NCBI GenBank assembly: GCA_040776905.1
Contig: JAXGZQ010000002.1
Span: 598,847 to 662,846, forward strand
Direction: 5' to 3'
Length of the DNA: 64,000 nucleotides
Origin: SLHU01 sp009929975
Lineage (GTDB): Bacteria > Bacillota > Clostridia > Saccharofermentanales > UBA5734
Shown: one piece after another, positions 25,539 to 34,288 of the stretch
Numbering within the stretch: position 1 is the first letter of the stretch
Layout of the letters: each line of letters starts with the position of its first letter
Program-made: the position numbers and the translations under genes
Notes under the pieces: generated by a model
What the model saw: the letters and a program-made list of their open reading frames with translations, nothing else
The model's database searches: none
Told to the model about the DNA's origin: nothing

Positions 25539-25550
25539 GAACATATGTTT
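25539..25550 (-). promoter_or_regulatory. LexA (SOS) box 1
   Basis: GAACATATGTTT on the plus strand (AAACATATGTTC on the minus) lies 9 nt upstream of the -35 element. It has the GAAC-N4-GTTY core of the Firmicute SOS box but lacks the outer C and G. Confidence 0.75.
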
Positions 25551-25682
25551 CAACCTTCGCAGAAAGGCAAAAAAAGAGAGCCGCCTGCATGACAACTCCC
25601 GTTTGATCGCTCGACTCTGTGGATGGCTCCGGCGGCCGGTGATCCCCGCGCACAGCCCGGAACCGGTCAGGCCAGGCCGTTC

Positions 25683-26327
25683 TCAGCTGACCACGGCGGT
25701 AAAGCGTGCAGCCAGTTCGGCCAGCTCATCATACCGTTCCTGATCGATCAGTGTCTTCGAGACCAGGTTGCCTCCAATTCCGAATCCGGCGGCGCCGGCT
25801 TTGAGCCAGTCCGCCATATTGTCCGTATCGATACCGCCGACCGCCATCATCCTGACATGGGAGATCGGCGCCCGGATTGCCTTGAAGTAGTCAATCCCCA
25901 TGGAGCCGGCCGGAAACAGCTTGACAAAATGCGCGCCCAGCTCATGGGCCCGCATGATCTCACTCGGGGTCAGCGCGCCGGGAATCGAGATCAGCGACTG
26001 TCTCAGGGTTTCGCGGATCACCGCTTCATTGACATTCGGGGAGATGATGAACCGGGCGCCGGCATCGGCGGCGATCTGTACCTGTGTCCCGCTCAGAACC
26101 GTCCCCGCGCCGATCCGCATCCGGTCAGTGAAATGGCCGGCCAGACGGCTGATTGAATCGGCCAGCTGGCGGTCACCGTCAGGATCCGACTGATTGAAGG
26201 TCACCTCCACCAGCCGGATGCCGCCCCGGTACAGCGCTTCAACGGCCGGAACAACCTGCTCCGGCGCCAGTCCGCGCACAATCGCGATAATCTTGTTTTC
26301 CGTCATCTGTTCAATCAATGATTTCAT
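25683..26327 (-). CDS. eda: KHG/KDPG aldolase
   Basis: A 214-residue class I aldolase that splits 2-keto-3-deoxy-6-phosphogluconate or 2-keto-4-hydroxyglutarate to pyruvate plus glyceraldehyde-3-phosphate or glyoxylate. Recognisable are IIAIVRGL, the glutamate in LVEVTFNQ, GAGTVLS, and the Schiff-base lysine in HFVKLFPAG; the phosphate-binding loop is MAVGGID. Length is standard (about 210). It is the last gene of a unit with a TrmB-type regulator, lysA and dCMP deaminase; no KDG kinase is adjacent. A GC-rich stem with a long loop and T7 tail downstream (25575-25640) may terminate it. Confidence 0.93.
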   Translation of the reverse strand: MKSLIEQMTENKIIAIVRGLAPEQVVPAVEALYRGGIRLVEVTFNQSDPDGDRQLADSISRLAGHFTDRMRIGAGTVLSGTQVQIAADAGARFIISPNVNEAVIRETLRQSLISIPGALTPSEIMRAHELGAHFVKLFPAGSMGIDYFKAIRAPISHVRMMAVGGIDTDNMADWLKAGAAGFGIGGNLVSKTLIDQERYDELAELAARFTAVVS

Positions 26328-26384
26328 GGTATGCCCTCACATGAGGTCCGGCCGCGGCTGTCCTGCCCGGCGGGACCGGCGATT

Positions 26385-26882
26385 TCAGATATCCTGCTCC
26401 CGGAACGACAGCGACAGGGTTTCCAGATGGGTCTGCAGCCGGCGATAGTTCACCCCGGCATGGTCGAGCATTTTCTTGGAAGCGCGTACACCGTCTGTCC
26501 CGGCATACTTATCCGAAATATAGATAATCTCACGCAGGCCGGACTGGATGATTGCTTTGGCGCATTCATTACAGGGAAACAGGGGAACATAGATGCTGCA
26601 GCCCTCGAGATTGAAGCCGACATTGTTGAGGATCGCGTTCAGCTCGGCATGGCAGACATACGGGTACTTGGTTTCCAGCATCTCGCCTTCCCTCGCCCAG
26701 GGAAACTCATCATCACTGCAGCCGATCGGCATGCCATTATAGCCGACTGAAATGATCTTGTGCTGCGGGCTGACAATACAGGCACCGACCTGGGTGCTGG
26801 GATCTTTGCTGCGCTGGGCTGACAACAGGGCGATCCCCATGAAATACTCATCCCAGCTGATATAGTTCTCGCGTTTATTCAC
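26385..26882 (-). CDS. comEB: dCMP deaminase (ComEB-like)
   Basis: A 165-residue zinc deaminase that converts dCMP to dUMP for thymidylate synthesis. The zinc site is formed by CHAELNAI (His plus proton-shuttling Glu) and PLFPCNECAKAI (two Cys). Also present are SKDPSTQVGACIV and the DDEFPWAREG nucleotide-binding segment. A GTG start at 26882 is preferred because GGAGG stands 8 nt upstream; an in-frame extension upstream would run into lysA. It follows lysA by 37 nt. Confidence 0.94.
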   Translation of the reverse strand: MNKRENYISWDEYFMGIALLSAQRSKDPSTQVGACIVSPQHKIISVGYNGMPIGCSDDEFPWAREGEMLETKYPYVCHAELNAILNNVGFNLEGCSIYVPLFPCNECAKAIIQSGLREIIYISDKYAGTDGVRASKKMLDHAGVNYRRLQTHLETLSLSFREQDI

Positions 26883-26919
26883 CGATTCATCCTCCGCCGT
26901 CCAGATTGTCTCCATCATA

Positions 26920-28197
26920 TCAATCGGCCGGATCAGATTCAACCGGAAACAGCATGCCGCGCAGCAGATCGTCATAGGTGTCACGGCGCCGGATCAGACG
27001 CGGCCGGTCCGACTCGGGCAGCAGAACCTCTGCCGGCCGCAGCCGCTGGTTATAGTTTGAACTCATCGAATACCCGTAAGCGCCGGCATCCAGCACAACC
27101 ACCAGATCATCACACCGCAGGGCCGGCAGCGGTCGGTCAGCGGCGATCTGATCGCCGCTTTCACAGATATTTCCGGTCACGGTCACCGTCTCAAGCCCGG
27201 TCTGCGGCAGCAGCCGGCCCTGGCGGATAACCAGCAGGTCATGCCATGCGTCGTACAGCATCGGCCGGGCCAGTACATTGAATCCGATATCCGTCCCGGC
27301 ATAGATGCGCGGACCGTTCTGCTTGACGGCATGAACCGTACCGATCAGAAGCCCGGCTTCAGCCGCGATATAGCGTCCGGGTTCCGTCATGAACATCAGA
27401 GGCCGCGGCCACGTTGACGCGAAACGCTTCGCCATCTCACTGAGGCGGCTGCCCAGCGCGGCCAGATCAAGCCGGGCCTCGCCGGCCATCTTGTGATAGG
27501 GAATCCCGAATCCACCGCCGAAATCAATCATTTCCAGGTCGGGAAAACGCCGGGCAGCTGAAAGCAGCCGTTCCGCCGCGGCCAGATAAGGCGCCGGCTC
27601 CATGAATAATGATCCGATGTGCTGGTTCAGCCCGGTGATGGTCAGCTGATACTGCCGGGCGATCGCCTGAGCCTGATCAAGCTGTGCCTCTGTGATGCCG
27701 AACTTGGTGTCATCACCGGCGGTGATGACTTTTTCATGATGCCCTGCGCCGATGCCCAGATTCAGACGCAGCGAGACCCGTCCGCCCGGTTGAACCGAGC
27801 CAAGCAGGTCGAGCTGGTCCAGTGAATCAACGCTGATCAGGATGCCCCGGTCCGCGGCGAAGCGAAGTTCATCCCGGCTGATATTATTGGGAATGAAAAA
27901 AATAGCATCGGCAGCATAACCGGCTGCTTCAAGCGCCAGGATCTCACCGGGCGACATCGCGTCGGCATGCAGACCCTCATCACGGGCGATGCGCAGGAGT
28001 TCGAGATTCGTGTTGGCTTTTACGGAATAATGGGCCGCGAAGGGCACACCCTGAACCAGCAGCTGCATTTCGCGGCAGCGTCTGCGCAGCAGTGCTTCCT
28101 GATAGACATACAGCGGACTGCCATAGGTCCTGACCAGTTCTGTGATGTCCGTCTGTCCGAAATATTCGTCGATATACCGTCTGGCTGTTTCTGACAT
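26920..28197 (-). CDS. lysA: Diaminopimelate decarboxylase
   Basis: A 425-residue PLP enzyme of the alanine-racemase fold that makes L-lysine from meso-diaminopimelate. The PLP lysine is in AAHYSVKANTN; PLP-phosphate and dimer motifs include IDFGGGFGIPYH, EPGRYIAAEAG, ICESGDQIA (active-site Cys) and DAGAYGYSMSSNYN. Length matches the family. The ATG at 28197 has a GGGGG site at 9 nt; a start at 28221 lacks one. No lysine riboswitch is present; the gene seems to be driven from the promoter before the TrmB-type regulator gene. Confidence 0.95.
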   Translation of the reverse strand: MSETARRYIDEYFGQTDITELVRTYGSPLYVYQEALLRRRCREMQLLVQGVPFAAHYSVKANTNLELLRIARDEGLHADAMSPGEILALEAAGYAADAIFFIPNNISRDELRFAADRGILISVDSLDQLDLLGSVQPGGRVSLRLNLGIGAGHHEKVITAGDDTKFGITEAQLDQAQAIARQYQLTITGLNQHIGSLFMEPAPYLAAAERLLSAARRFPDLEMIDFGGGFGIPYHKMAGEARLDLAALGSRLSEMAKRFASTWPRPLMFMTEPGRYIAAEAGLLIGTVHAVKQNGPRIYAGTDIGFNVLARPMLYDAWHDLLVIRQGRLLPQTGLETVTVTGNICESGDQIAADRPLPALRCDDLVVVLDAGAYGYSMSSNYNQRLRPAEVLLPESDRPRLIRRRDTYDDLLRGMLFPVESDPAD

Positions 28198-28230
28198 GCT
28201 GTTACCCCCATCGTTGTTCATGCTGCTGAT

Positions 28231-28944
28231 TTAGTCCCTGTCCACATGCGTTATCTGCTGGTCCATCGTGATCAGCTTGATTTCATTGGCCATTGCTTCT
28301 TTGAATAAGGTGACAAGCGCCTGATCGCGCGAAAATAGACATGATGACGTCTGGTCGTCATGTAGTGTTCCCGTCATAATAACCGACGAATCGGCGATGA
28401 CCCGGATCTGTCCGGGCACTTTCTCAGCCGCGTAATGAATCGTTCCCGCGATCTGGACATCCGCAGACGTCAACAGGACCACCTTCAGTCCCCGCTCAAC
28501 CGCGGTTTCGATCTCCGGGCGGATCATTCCGATCTCCCGGGCGGCCAGTCCCAGATAAATCCGCTGCTTGGCCTGTCCGATCATATCTTTCAGTTTCTGG
28601 ATGATCGGATCACGGCCGCTGATCGTCAGGAACGGTTCTCTGGCCGGCCGCTGCTCCGGCATACCGTCCTCGATCACCGCGATGATTTCTTTGAACCGGC
28701 GTGACTGGTAGCGGCAGAACTCAGCGGCTTCAACCGCGCTGTATTGACGCACAGGTCCCTCAACGCAGACCGCCGCGCCTTTCTCGGCCAGACCGGCCAG
28801 ACCACTGTACGCATTGGACCGCGAGATCCCGCTTTGCTTGGACGCCTCGTATCCGGTCATCGGCCCCTCACTGTGCAGCAACAGATACAATTGGGCTTCC
28901 AGCCGGGTCAGACCGACCGCGATCAATGCCTCTGTCAGATTCAT
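28231..28944 (-). CDS. TrmB-family transcription regulator
   Basis: A 237-residue regulator. The N-terminal winged helix (about 1-75) reads LTEALIAVGLTRLEAQLYLLL, then SKQSGISRSNAYSGLAGLAEKG as the recognition region. A short coiled linker leads to a C-terminal domain resembling phospholipase-D-like effector domains of TrmB proteins (ISGRDPIIQKLKDMIGQAK, YLGLAAREIG). TrmB proteins often sense sugars; here the effector is unknown. GGAGG is 5 nt before the ATG. As the first gene of the lysA unit it may be autoregulated. Confidence 0.87.
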   Translation of the reverse strand: MNLTEALIAVGLTRLEAQLYLLLHSEGPMTGYEASKQSGISRSNAYSGLAGLAEKGAAVCVEGPVRQYSAVEAAEFCRYQSRRFKEIIAVIEDGMPEQRPAREPFLTISGRDPIIQKLKDMIGQAKQRIYLGLAAREIGMIRPEIETAVERGLKVVLLTSADVQIAGTIHYAAEKVPGQIRVIADSSVIMTGTLHDDQTSSCLFSRDQALVTLFKEAMANEIKLITMDQQITHVDRD

Positions 28945-29042
28945 ACCTTCCTCCTGCTGCGGCTGCCTGACGATCCAGGTACACCAATATGCTTTCCACT
29001 GTGCTTTCATCCATAATATCAATAGTATTTCTAATCAGTACC

Positions 29043-29071
29043 ACTATAGTAAGTGAATATTACCTTGTCAA
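29043..29071 (-). promoter_or_regulatory. Promoter of the TrmB-lysA-comEB-eda unit
   Basis: On the minus strand, TTGACA at 29071-29066, a 17-nt spacer and TATAGT at 29048-29043. The regulator start lies about 100 nt downstream. Confidence 0.82.
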
Positions 29072-29130
29072 GTCGCATCATTATTTCTCGAATTTTCATG
29101 CATTCTTCATATTTGAGCCATGTTTATTGA

Positions 29131-29159
29131 TTGCACAGGAAGCCGTCCGCCTCTATAAT
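29131..29159 (+). promoter_or_regulatory. Promoter of the RND exporter operon
   Basis: TTGCAC at 29131-29136, a 17-nt spacer and TATAAT at 29154-29159. The TetR-type operator starts 12 nt downstream, covering the initial transcribed region. Confidence 0.85.
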
Positions 29160-29171
29160 GGAGTTTATCTG

Positions 29172-29191
29172 CCGACCGACCGGTCGGTCGG
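29172..29191. promoter_or_regulatory. TetR/AcrR-type operator, perfect 20-bp palindrome
   Basis: CCGACCGACCGGTCGGTCGG is a perfect palindrome made of nested CCGACC/GGTCGG repeats, the pattern seen in TetR-family operators such as those of drug-efflux genes. It lies between the -10 and the RND start codon, with the TetR gene as the second cistron. The simplest reading is an autoregulated repression loop. Confidence 0.85.
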
Positions 29192-29232
29192 TGATCAGCG
29201 AGCCAGCCGATGGCAATGGAGGATCCCCCTGT

Positions 29233-32200
29233 ATGCTGCCTTTATGGAGTGTTAAAAAACCATATACTGTCTTTGTCGCAGTCGTCTTGATCGTGGTATT
29301 GGGCATTGTCTCATTTACCGGCATGTCAACCGATCTGCTGCCGAGCCTGAATCTGCCCTATCTTGTGGTGATGACTTCTTATCCGGGTGCCAGCCCGGAA
29401 GAGGTTGAACAGTCGGTCACCCGGCCCCTGGAATCCGTCCTGTCGACATCTGGCGGTTTACGCGAGATCAATTCGATCTCCAATGAGAATATCAGCATCA
29501 TCATGATGGAATACGCCCAGCAGACCAATATGGACAGCGCGTCCATCGAGCTGTCGGGCAGTATCGATCTGCTTGCCGACCAGTTCCCTGACCTGGTCGG
29601 CCGCCCGATGATCATGCGCATCAGTCCTGATATGCTGCCGGTCATGATCGCCAGCGTCGACATGGCCGATTATGATCTGACGGAGCTGTCGCATTTCGTC
29701 CGGGACGATATCCTGCCGCAGTTTGAACGGATTGACGGCATGGCGACGATATCCGCGGAAGGTCTGCTGGAAGAAGAACTGCAGATGACCCTGAACCAGG
29801 CCAGAATTGACGCCCTTAATGATGATATCCGCGCGCATGTGGAAAAAGAGCTCGACAACACCCGTGCCGAACTGGAAAAGGCGCAGAGCGAGCTGCAAAG
29901 CGGCCGCGACGAGTTGGAGAACACACTGCCTGAACAGATCGACCAGCTGGCCGGCGCGGGACTTGAAGTCAGCACCGGCATCAGCCGCATTGAGGCTCTC
30001 CTGGCTCAGGAAGCCTCACTCCAGGCTGAAAAAGCGGCGTTTTCGATGGAAAAGCAGGCGATTGACGGCGCGGTCGACAAGATTGTCGAAGGAATTCAGC
30101 AGCAGTTAGGCGATCTGGTTCCGGATGAGCCGCCGGAAGAACTGATGCAGTCACTGGCCCGCCAGGCCGCTGAACTCGGGCCGCAAGGCATCCTCGACTG
30201 GCTCAACGCGCTGCCGGACACTGTCACCGGCAGCTTTGACCAGGCCATGATCGACCAGGTGCTGCAGCTGCTGGCCAGACAGACCGCGCTGACAGCGGAA
30301 ACACAGAATATCGAAGTTCGTCTGATGACGCTCGAGGCGATGAAGCCCGAACTGGAAAAGGGACTCAAAGAAGCGAAAAGCGGACTGCAGACGATTGAAT
30401 CCGGCAAGATCACGCTGGCGATAGAAATGGCGGCCGCGAAAACACAACTGGAACAAGGCAGTCAGGAACTGGAAAAAGGACTGGCTGAACTGGAGAAGGC
30501 CCGGGAACAGGCATTGGATCAAGCAGACATCTCGTCGCTGATCACGCCTGCCCTGCTTGGCCAGATCATCGCGGCGCAGAATTTCAGCATGCCGGCCGGC
30601 TATATCCGCGACGGTCTGGACAGTGTGGTTGTCAAAGTCGGCGATCCTTTTCAGGATCAGGCTGATCTTGCCGATACGCTGCTCTTCAGCATGGAGCCGA
30701 TCGGTGATATCCGTCTGAGCGACATCGCCGACCTTGACATGATCGACAACAGCGGCGAATCCTTCACCCGCATCAACGGCCAGCCCGGCCTGATCCTGAC
30801 CTTTCAGAAGCAGAGCAATGCCTCAACCGCCGATCTGACCGACGAGATCCACCAGCAGATCAGCCGCCTGGAGAGTGAATATCCGGGACTTCAGGTCCGT
30901 GCCTTGATGGATCAGGGTGACTATATCGGTCTGATCACCGGTAATGTCATCAGCAATCTGCTTTGGGGCGGCCTCCTGGCGATCCTGATTCTCCTTCTCT
31001 TCCTCAAAGATCCGCGGCCGACTGCCGTTATCGCGCTGAGTATCCCGGTCAGCCTGATGTTCGCCGTTACCCTGATGTATTTCAGTGGTGTCACCCTGAA
31101 TATCATCTCACTGTCCGGACTGGCCCTGGGGGTCGGTATGCTGGTGGATAACAGCATTGTGGTCATTGAAAACATCTACCGGCTGCGCCACCAGCAGATT
31201 TCCGCCACCCGCGCCGCCGTCATCGGCGGCCGTCAGGTCACCGGAGCGATCGTCGCCTCCACCCTGACCACCATCTGTGTCTTCCTGCCGATCGTCTTTA
31301 CCCAGGGCATGTCGCGTGATCTTTTCACGGATATGGGCCTGACCATCGCGTTCAGCCTGATCGCCAGCCTGCTGGTGGCTTTGACGGTTGTGCCCGCGAT
31401 GTCAGCGACAGTACTCAAATCAGTCGGCGAAAAAGATCATCGTGTGTTCAACCGCCTGGTTGAGCGCTATGCGCAGTCCCTGAACTTCAGTCTCAGGCAT
31501 CGCTATATCGTGATCATCATTGCGGTCGTCCTGCTCGCGGTCAGCATCTACGGCGTGACTGTAATGGGATTCGCCTTCATACCGGAAATGGACTCACAGC
31601 AGATGAGCATGAATGTCACGGTACCGGAAGGACTGGATAATGAGGAGAAAACCGCGTTCATCGACGAAGTCACCGAGCGGATTCTCAGTATTGACGCCGT
31701 CGATTATGTCGGCGCGCTGTCGGGCGGTGCCATGTTCGGCGGCGGTGGATTCGGCGGTGGCGGCGGCGAAAGCAGCGAGATGTCCTATTATATTCTTCTC
31801 AAGGATGAGCGCGATCTGACCAACCGCGAGGTTGAAACCCTGATTTATGACAAAACCGACGATCTGGGGGCGGATCTTTCCGTCACGGCATCGACGATGG
31901 ACATGTCCGCGCTGGGCGGCAGCGGCATTCAGCTGCTGATCAAAGGCAATGACCTCGATCAGCTGGCGGCGACCGCCAGTGATCTGACCGGACGTCTGCG
32001 CTCGATTGAAGGGACCACGCTCGTCGAATGGAACGGTGAGTTCACCGGACGTGAGCTTCGCGTCACAGTCGATCGTGATGCCGCGATGCGTCATCAGCTG
32101 ACAACCGCGCAGGTCTTTCAACAGGTCGCGGCCGTCCTCAACCAGACGACCGCCGTCACAACGCTGCGCCAGTCGGCTGAGGAACTGCCGGTTCTGATTA

Positions 32201-33075
32201 TCAATCCGGACTATGAGAGCATCACCATGGATACCCTGCTCGACCTCGAGCTGACTGCCACCGGCCGGGACGGCGAAACGTTCACCGTGACGCTCGATGA
32301 TATCGCTGAGGTCAGGGAAGCCGCCAGTCCACAGTCGATCAGCCGTGTCGGCCAGGTCCGGACGACGACGGTTTCAGCCCAGATCGCCCAGGGCTACAAT
32401 ATCCGCTATGTCAGCCGTGATATCGAACAGATGCTGGCGACAGTCGAACTGCCGGCCGGATTCACGGTTGAACTCTCCGGCGAGAATGAAACCATCATGG
32501 AATCGATGAATGACCTGATCATGGTCCTGCTGCTGGCGATTCTCTTCATCTACCTGATCATGGTCGCCCAGTTCCAGAGTCTTCTTTCGCCGCTGATTAT
32601 CCTGTTTACCATTCCCCTCGCCTTCACCGGCGGCCTCCTGCTGCTCTGGCTGCTTGGCTTCGATCTTTCTATCATCGCCATGCTGGGCTTCCTCGTCCTT
32701 TCCGGCATCGTCGTCAACAACGGCATTGTCTTCATCAGCACGATCAATCAACTGCGTGAAGATGGTATGGAACGCCGGGAAGCCATCACCACCGCCGGCA
32801 CCATGCGCATCCGGCCGATCCTGATGACCGCGATGACGACGATCCTGGCGATGAGCACACTGGCGATCGGTGTCGGAGACGGTGCCGAACTGACGCAGCC
32901 GATGGCCGTCGTCACCATCGGCGGGCTGGTCTACGCGACCGTTCTGACCCTCTATGTCATGCCGGTTCTCTACAGCGCCCTGCATCGGCGTGAACTGCGC
33001 CGGCCGGATCTGGATGACCTGCAGCCGGCTGCCATGACCGGACCAGCCCACCCGGAGGTGATTGACCATGAATAA
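29233..33075 (+). CDS. RND-superfamily efflux transporter with coiled-coil insertion
   Basis: A 1280-residue proton-driven exporter of the HAE1/AcrB-like RND family. TM1 is VKKPYTVFVAVVLIVVLGIV, followed by the LPYLVVMTSYPGASPEEVE porter motif. The central membrane block contains GLALGVGMLVDNSIVVIENI, with the proton-relay acidic residue. The second half mirrors this (LGFLVLSGIVVNNGIVFI). Residues of about 177-435 form an insertion of Leu/Glu/Lys-rich coiled coils within the first extracytoplasmic loop, making the protein about 250 residues longer than AcrB. A glycine-rich loop (GGGGFGGGGGESS) lies in the second porter domain. Start set by GGAGG 10 nt upstream. Substrate unknown. Confidence 0.93.
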   Translation: MLPLWSVKKPYTVFVAVVLIVVLGIVSFTGMSTDLLPSLNLPYLVVMTSYPGASPEEVEQSVTRPLESVLSTSGGLREINSISNENISIIMMEYAQQTNMDSASIELSGSIDLLADQFPDLVGRPMIMRISPDMLPVMIASVDMADYDLTELSHFVRDDILPQFERIDGMATISAEGLLEEELQMTLNQARIDALNDDIRAHVEKELDNTRAELEKAQSELQSGRDELENTLPEQIDQLAGAGLEVSTGISRIEALLAQEASLQAEKAAFSMEKQAIDGAVDKIVEGIQQQLGDLVPDEPPEELMQSLARQAAELGPQGILDWLNALPDTVTGSFDQAMIDQVLQLLARQTALTAETQNIEVRLMTLEAMKPELEKGLKEAKSGLQTIESGKITLAIEMAAAKTQLEQGSQELEKGLAELEKAREQALDQADISSLITPALLGQIIAAQNFSMPAGYIRDGLDSVVVKVGDPFQDQADLADTLLFSMEPIGDIRLSDIADLDMIDNSGESFTRINGQPGLILTFQKQSNASTADLTDEIHQQISRLESEYPGLQVRALMDQGDYIGLITGNVISNLLWGGLLAILILLLFLKDPRPTAVIALSIPVSLMFAVTLMYFSGVTLNIISLSGLALGVGMLVDNSIVVIENIYRLRHQQISATRAAVIGGRQVTGAIVASTLTTICVFLPIVFTQGMSRDLFTDMGLTIAFSLIASLLVALTVVPAMSATVLKSVGEKDHRVFNRLVERYAQSLNFSLRHRYIVIIIAVVLLAVSIYGVTVMGFAFIPEMDSQQMSMNVTVPEGLDNEEKTAFIDEVTERILSIDAVDYVGALSGGAMFGGGGFGGGGGESSEMSYYILLKDERDLTNREVETLIYDKTDDLGADLSVTASTMDMSALGGSGIQLLIKGNDLDQLAATASDLTGRLRSIEGTTLVEWNGEFTGRELRVTVDRDAAMRHQLTTAQVFQQVAAVLNQTTAVTTLRQSAEELPVLIINPDYESITMDTLLDLELTATGRDGETFTVTLDDIAEVREAASPQSISRVGQVRTTTVSAQIAQGYNIRYVSRDIEQMLATVELPAGFTVELSGENETIMESMNDLIMVLLLAILFIYLIMVAQFQSLLSPLIILFTIPLAFTGGLLLLWLLGFDLSIIAMLGFLVLSGIVVNNGIVFISTINQLREDGMERREAITTAGTMRIRPILMTAMTTILAMSTLAIGVGDGAELTQPMAVVTIGGLVYATVLTLYVMPVLYSALHRRELRRPDLDDLQPAAMTGPAHPEVIDHE

Positions 33076-33718
33076 TCAGATGGAGCATTTATCAAACGCC
33101 CGTGAACAGCAGATATTCAACGCGGTCGCCCGCCTCGTCCGCGACGGACGCCGGCCGACCGATCTCAGGATGGCTGAAATCGCTGAAGCGGCTGAGCTCG
33201 GCAAAGGAACACTTTATGAGTATTTCACCAGCAAAGGGGATTTGATCAGCCGCGCGATCCATCATTTTCTCCGCATCCAGTTGGAACGGCTGGACGCGCT
33301 GATCCGTCCGGACAGCCGGCTGCGTCACATTTTTGACCAGATACTGGCCGAAGCGACCGAAACTGCGACCAGCCAGCTGCCAGTCATCTGGTCACTGCTG
33401 ACATCGCTCGATCCGGCAGAGCCGGTCAACTGCTCCGTCCGCGAAACAGAGACCCTGCAGCAGCTCGATCAGATGGTCGACCGGCAGATCCACTGTTTCA
33501 TGCAGATCGGGATCCGTCAGAAGCTGATCAGTGACCAGAACAGCCCGCGATACTGCCGGTTTGTCCTGTCTGGTGTGATCTGTGCGTATGTACAAGCCCG
33601 GGGACACTTGGACGGACCAATGGCCGGACGGTCGGCCGGGATCAATCCGCCCGCTGCCGATGTGTCCCGCCTGCTGGATGATGCCTGGACCATGCTGATT
33701 CGCTCGCTCGGCACCTGA
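33068..33718 (+). CDS. TetR/AcrR-family transcription repressor
   Basis: A 216-residue regulator. The N-terminal helix-turn-helix (about 10-55) reads AREQQIFNAVARLVRDG, MAEIAEAAELGKGTLYEYFTSK, classic for the family. The helical C-terminal part is the ligand and dimer domain. The ATG overlaps the last 8 nt of the RND gene, with GGAGGTG upstream, so translation is coupled. The 20-bp palindrome before the RND gene is its probable operator, with an exported substrate as inducer. Confidence 0.93.
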   Translation: MNNQMEHLSNAREQQIFNAVARLVRDGRRPTDLRMAEIAEAAELGKGTLYEYFTSKGDLISRAIHHFLRIQLERLDALIRPDSRLRHIFDQILAEATETATSQLPVIWSLLTSLDPAEPVNCSVRETETLQQLDQMVDRQIHCFMQIGIRQKLISDQNSPRYCRFVLSGVICAYVQARGHLDGPMAGRSAGINPPAADVSRLLDDAWTMLIRSLGT

Positions 33719-33744
33719 GCATTACCTGCCGCTGTCAACACACC

Positions 33745-33786
33745 AAAAAAAGCGCCATCACGGGCCTTGACCCGCGATGGCGTTTT
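33745..33786. terminator. Bidirectional terminator after tetR and desulfoferrodoxin
   Basis: Long stem built from CGCCATC/GATGGCG and inner CGGG/CCCG around a short loop, with an A run before and a TTTT run after. Suits both convergent genes. Confidence 0.87.
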
Positions 33787-33808
33787 GATCGGTTCTGATG
33801 AATCGGAT

Positions 33809-34192
33809 TTATTCGACTTCAGCTTTCCACAGACCATGCAGATTGCAGTACTCATAGACGACAATCGGGCCATCTTCCACACAGAATGTCGCTTCCGGCG
33901 CCTGGTCAGGTGTCAGCGCGACACGCTGGGTGCGGCCGTTCTGCGCAATGGCAATCCACTGGATATAGTGTTCTGCGGTCATCGGATGCGCAACGCTTCC
34001 CACGACAACCTTCAGTTGATTGCCATCACGAGTACAGACAGGGACATGTTTCTCAGTCGCCGCATCCGTTGTGTTGGCATTGAGCAGCCGCATCGGTTCG
34101 CCACAGCAGACGAGCTCGCCGCCGCCGTCCTCAATCATCCCAACGATATTGCCGCAGATATCACAGCGATAAAACTCTCTCTTAATGTCCAT
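33809..34192 (-). CDS. dfx: Desulfoferrodoxin (superoxide reductase)
   Basis: A 127-residue protein that reduces superoxide to peroxide without making oxygen. The N-terminal desulforedoxin centre I has C10, C13, C29 and C30 (CDIC, CC). The catalytic centre II uses E47 with H49, H69, H75, C116 and H119, visible in EKHVP, HPMTAEHYIQW and EYCNLHGLWK. Two-iron (class I) type. GGAGGC is 4 nt before the ATG. The promoter spacer is filled by a Fur/PerR-like box, so iron or peroxide control is probable. Expected to work with the rubrerythrin and peroxiredoxin elsewhere in the window. Confidence 0.97.
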   Translation of the reverse strand: MDIKREFYRCDICGNIVGMIEDGGGELVCCGEPMRLLNANTTDAATEKHVPVCTRDGNQLKVVVGSVAHPMTAEHYIQWIAIAQNGRTQRVALTPDQAPEATFCVEDGPIVVYEYCNLHGLWKAEVE

Positions 34193-34260
34193 AAAAGCCT
34201 CCTTAGCGCGATTGTGCCGGTCATCAGACAGATCCGGCCCGGTTGAATCAGGATAATTTC

Positions 34261-34288
34261 ATTATATCATAACCATTATCATTGTTAA
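34261..34288 (-). promoter_or_regulatory. dfx promoter with Fur/PerR-like box in the spacer
   Basis: On the minus strand, TTAACA (34288-34283), a 16-nt spacer and TATAAT (34266-34261). The spacer holds TGATAATGGTTATGA (34281-34267), which fits the Fur 7-1-7 consensus TGATAATNATTATCA at 12 of 14 positions and the Per box at 11 of 14. Confidence 0.7.

Noticed and set aside
29131..29232. Upstream extension of the RND gene from a TTG at 29131
   Set aside because: This stretch contains the promoter and the TetR operator; the ATG at 29233 has the proper ribosome binding site.
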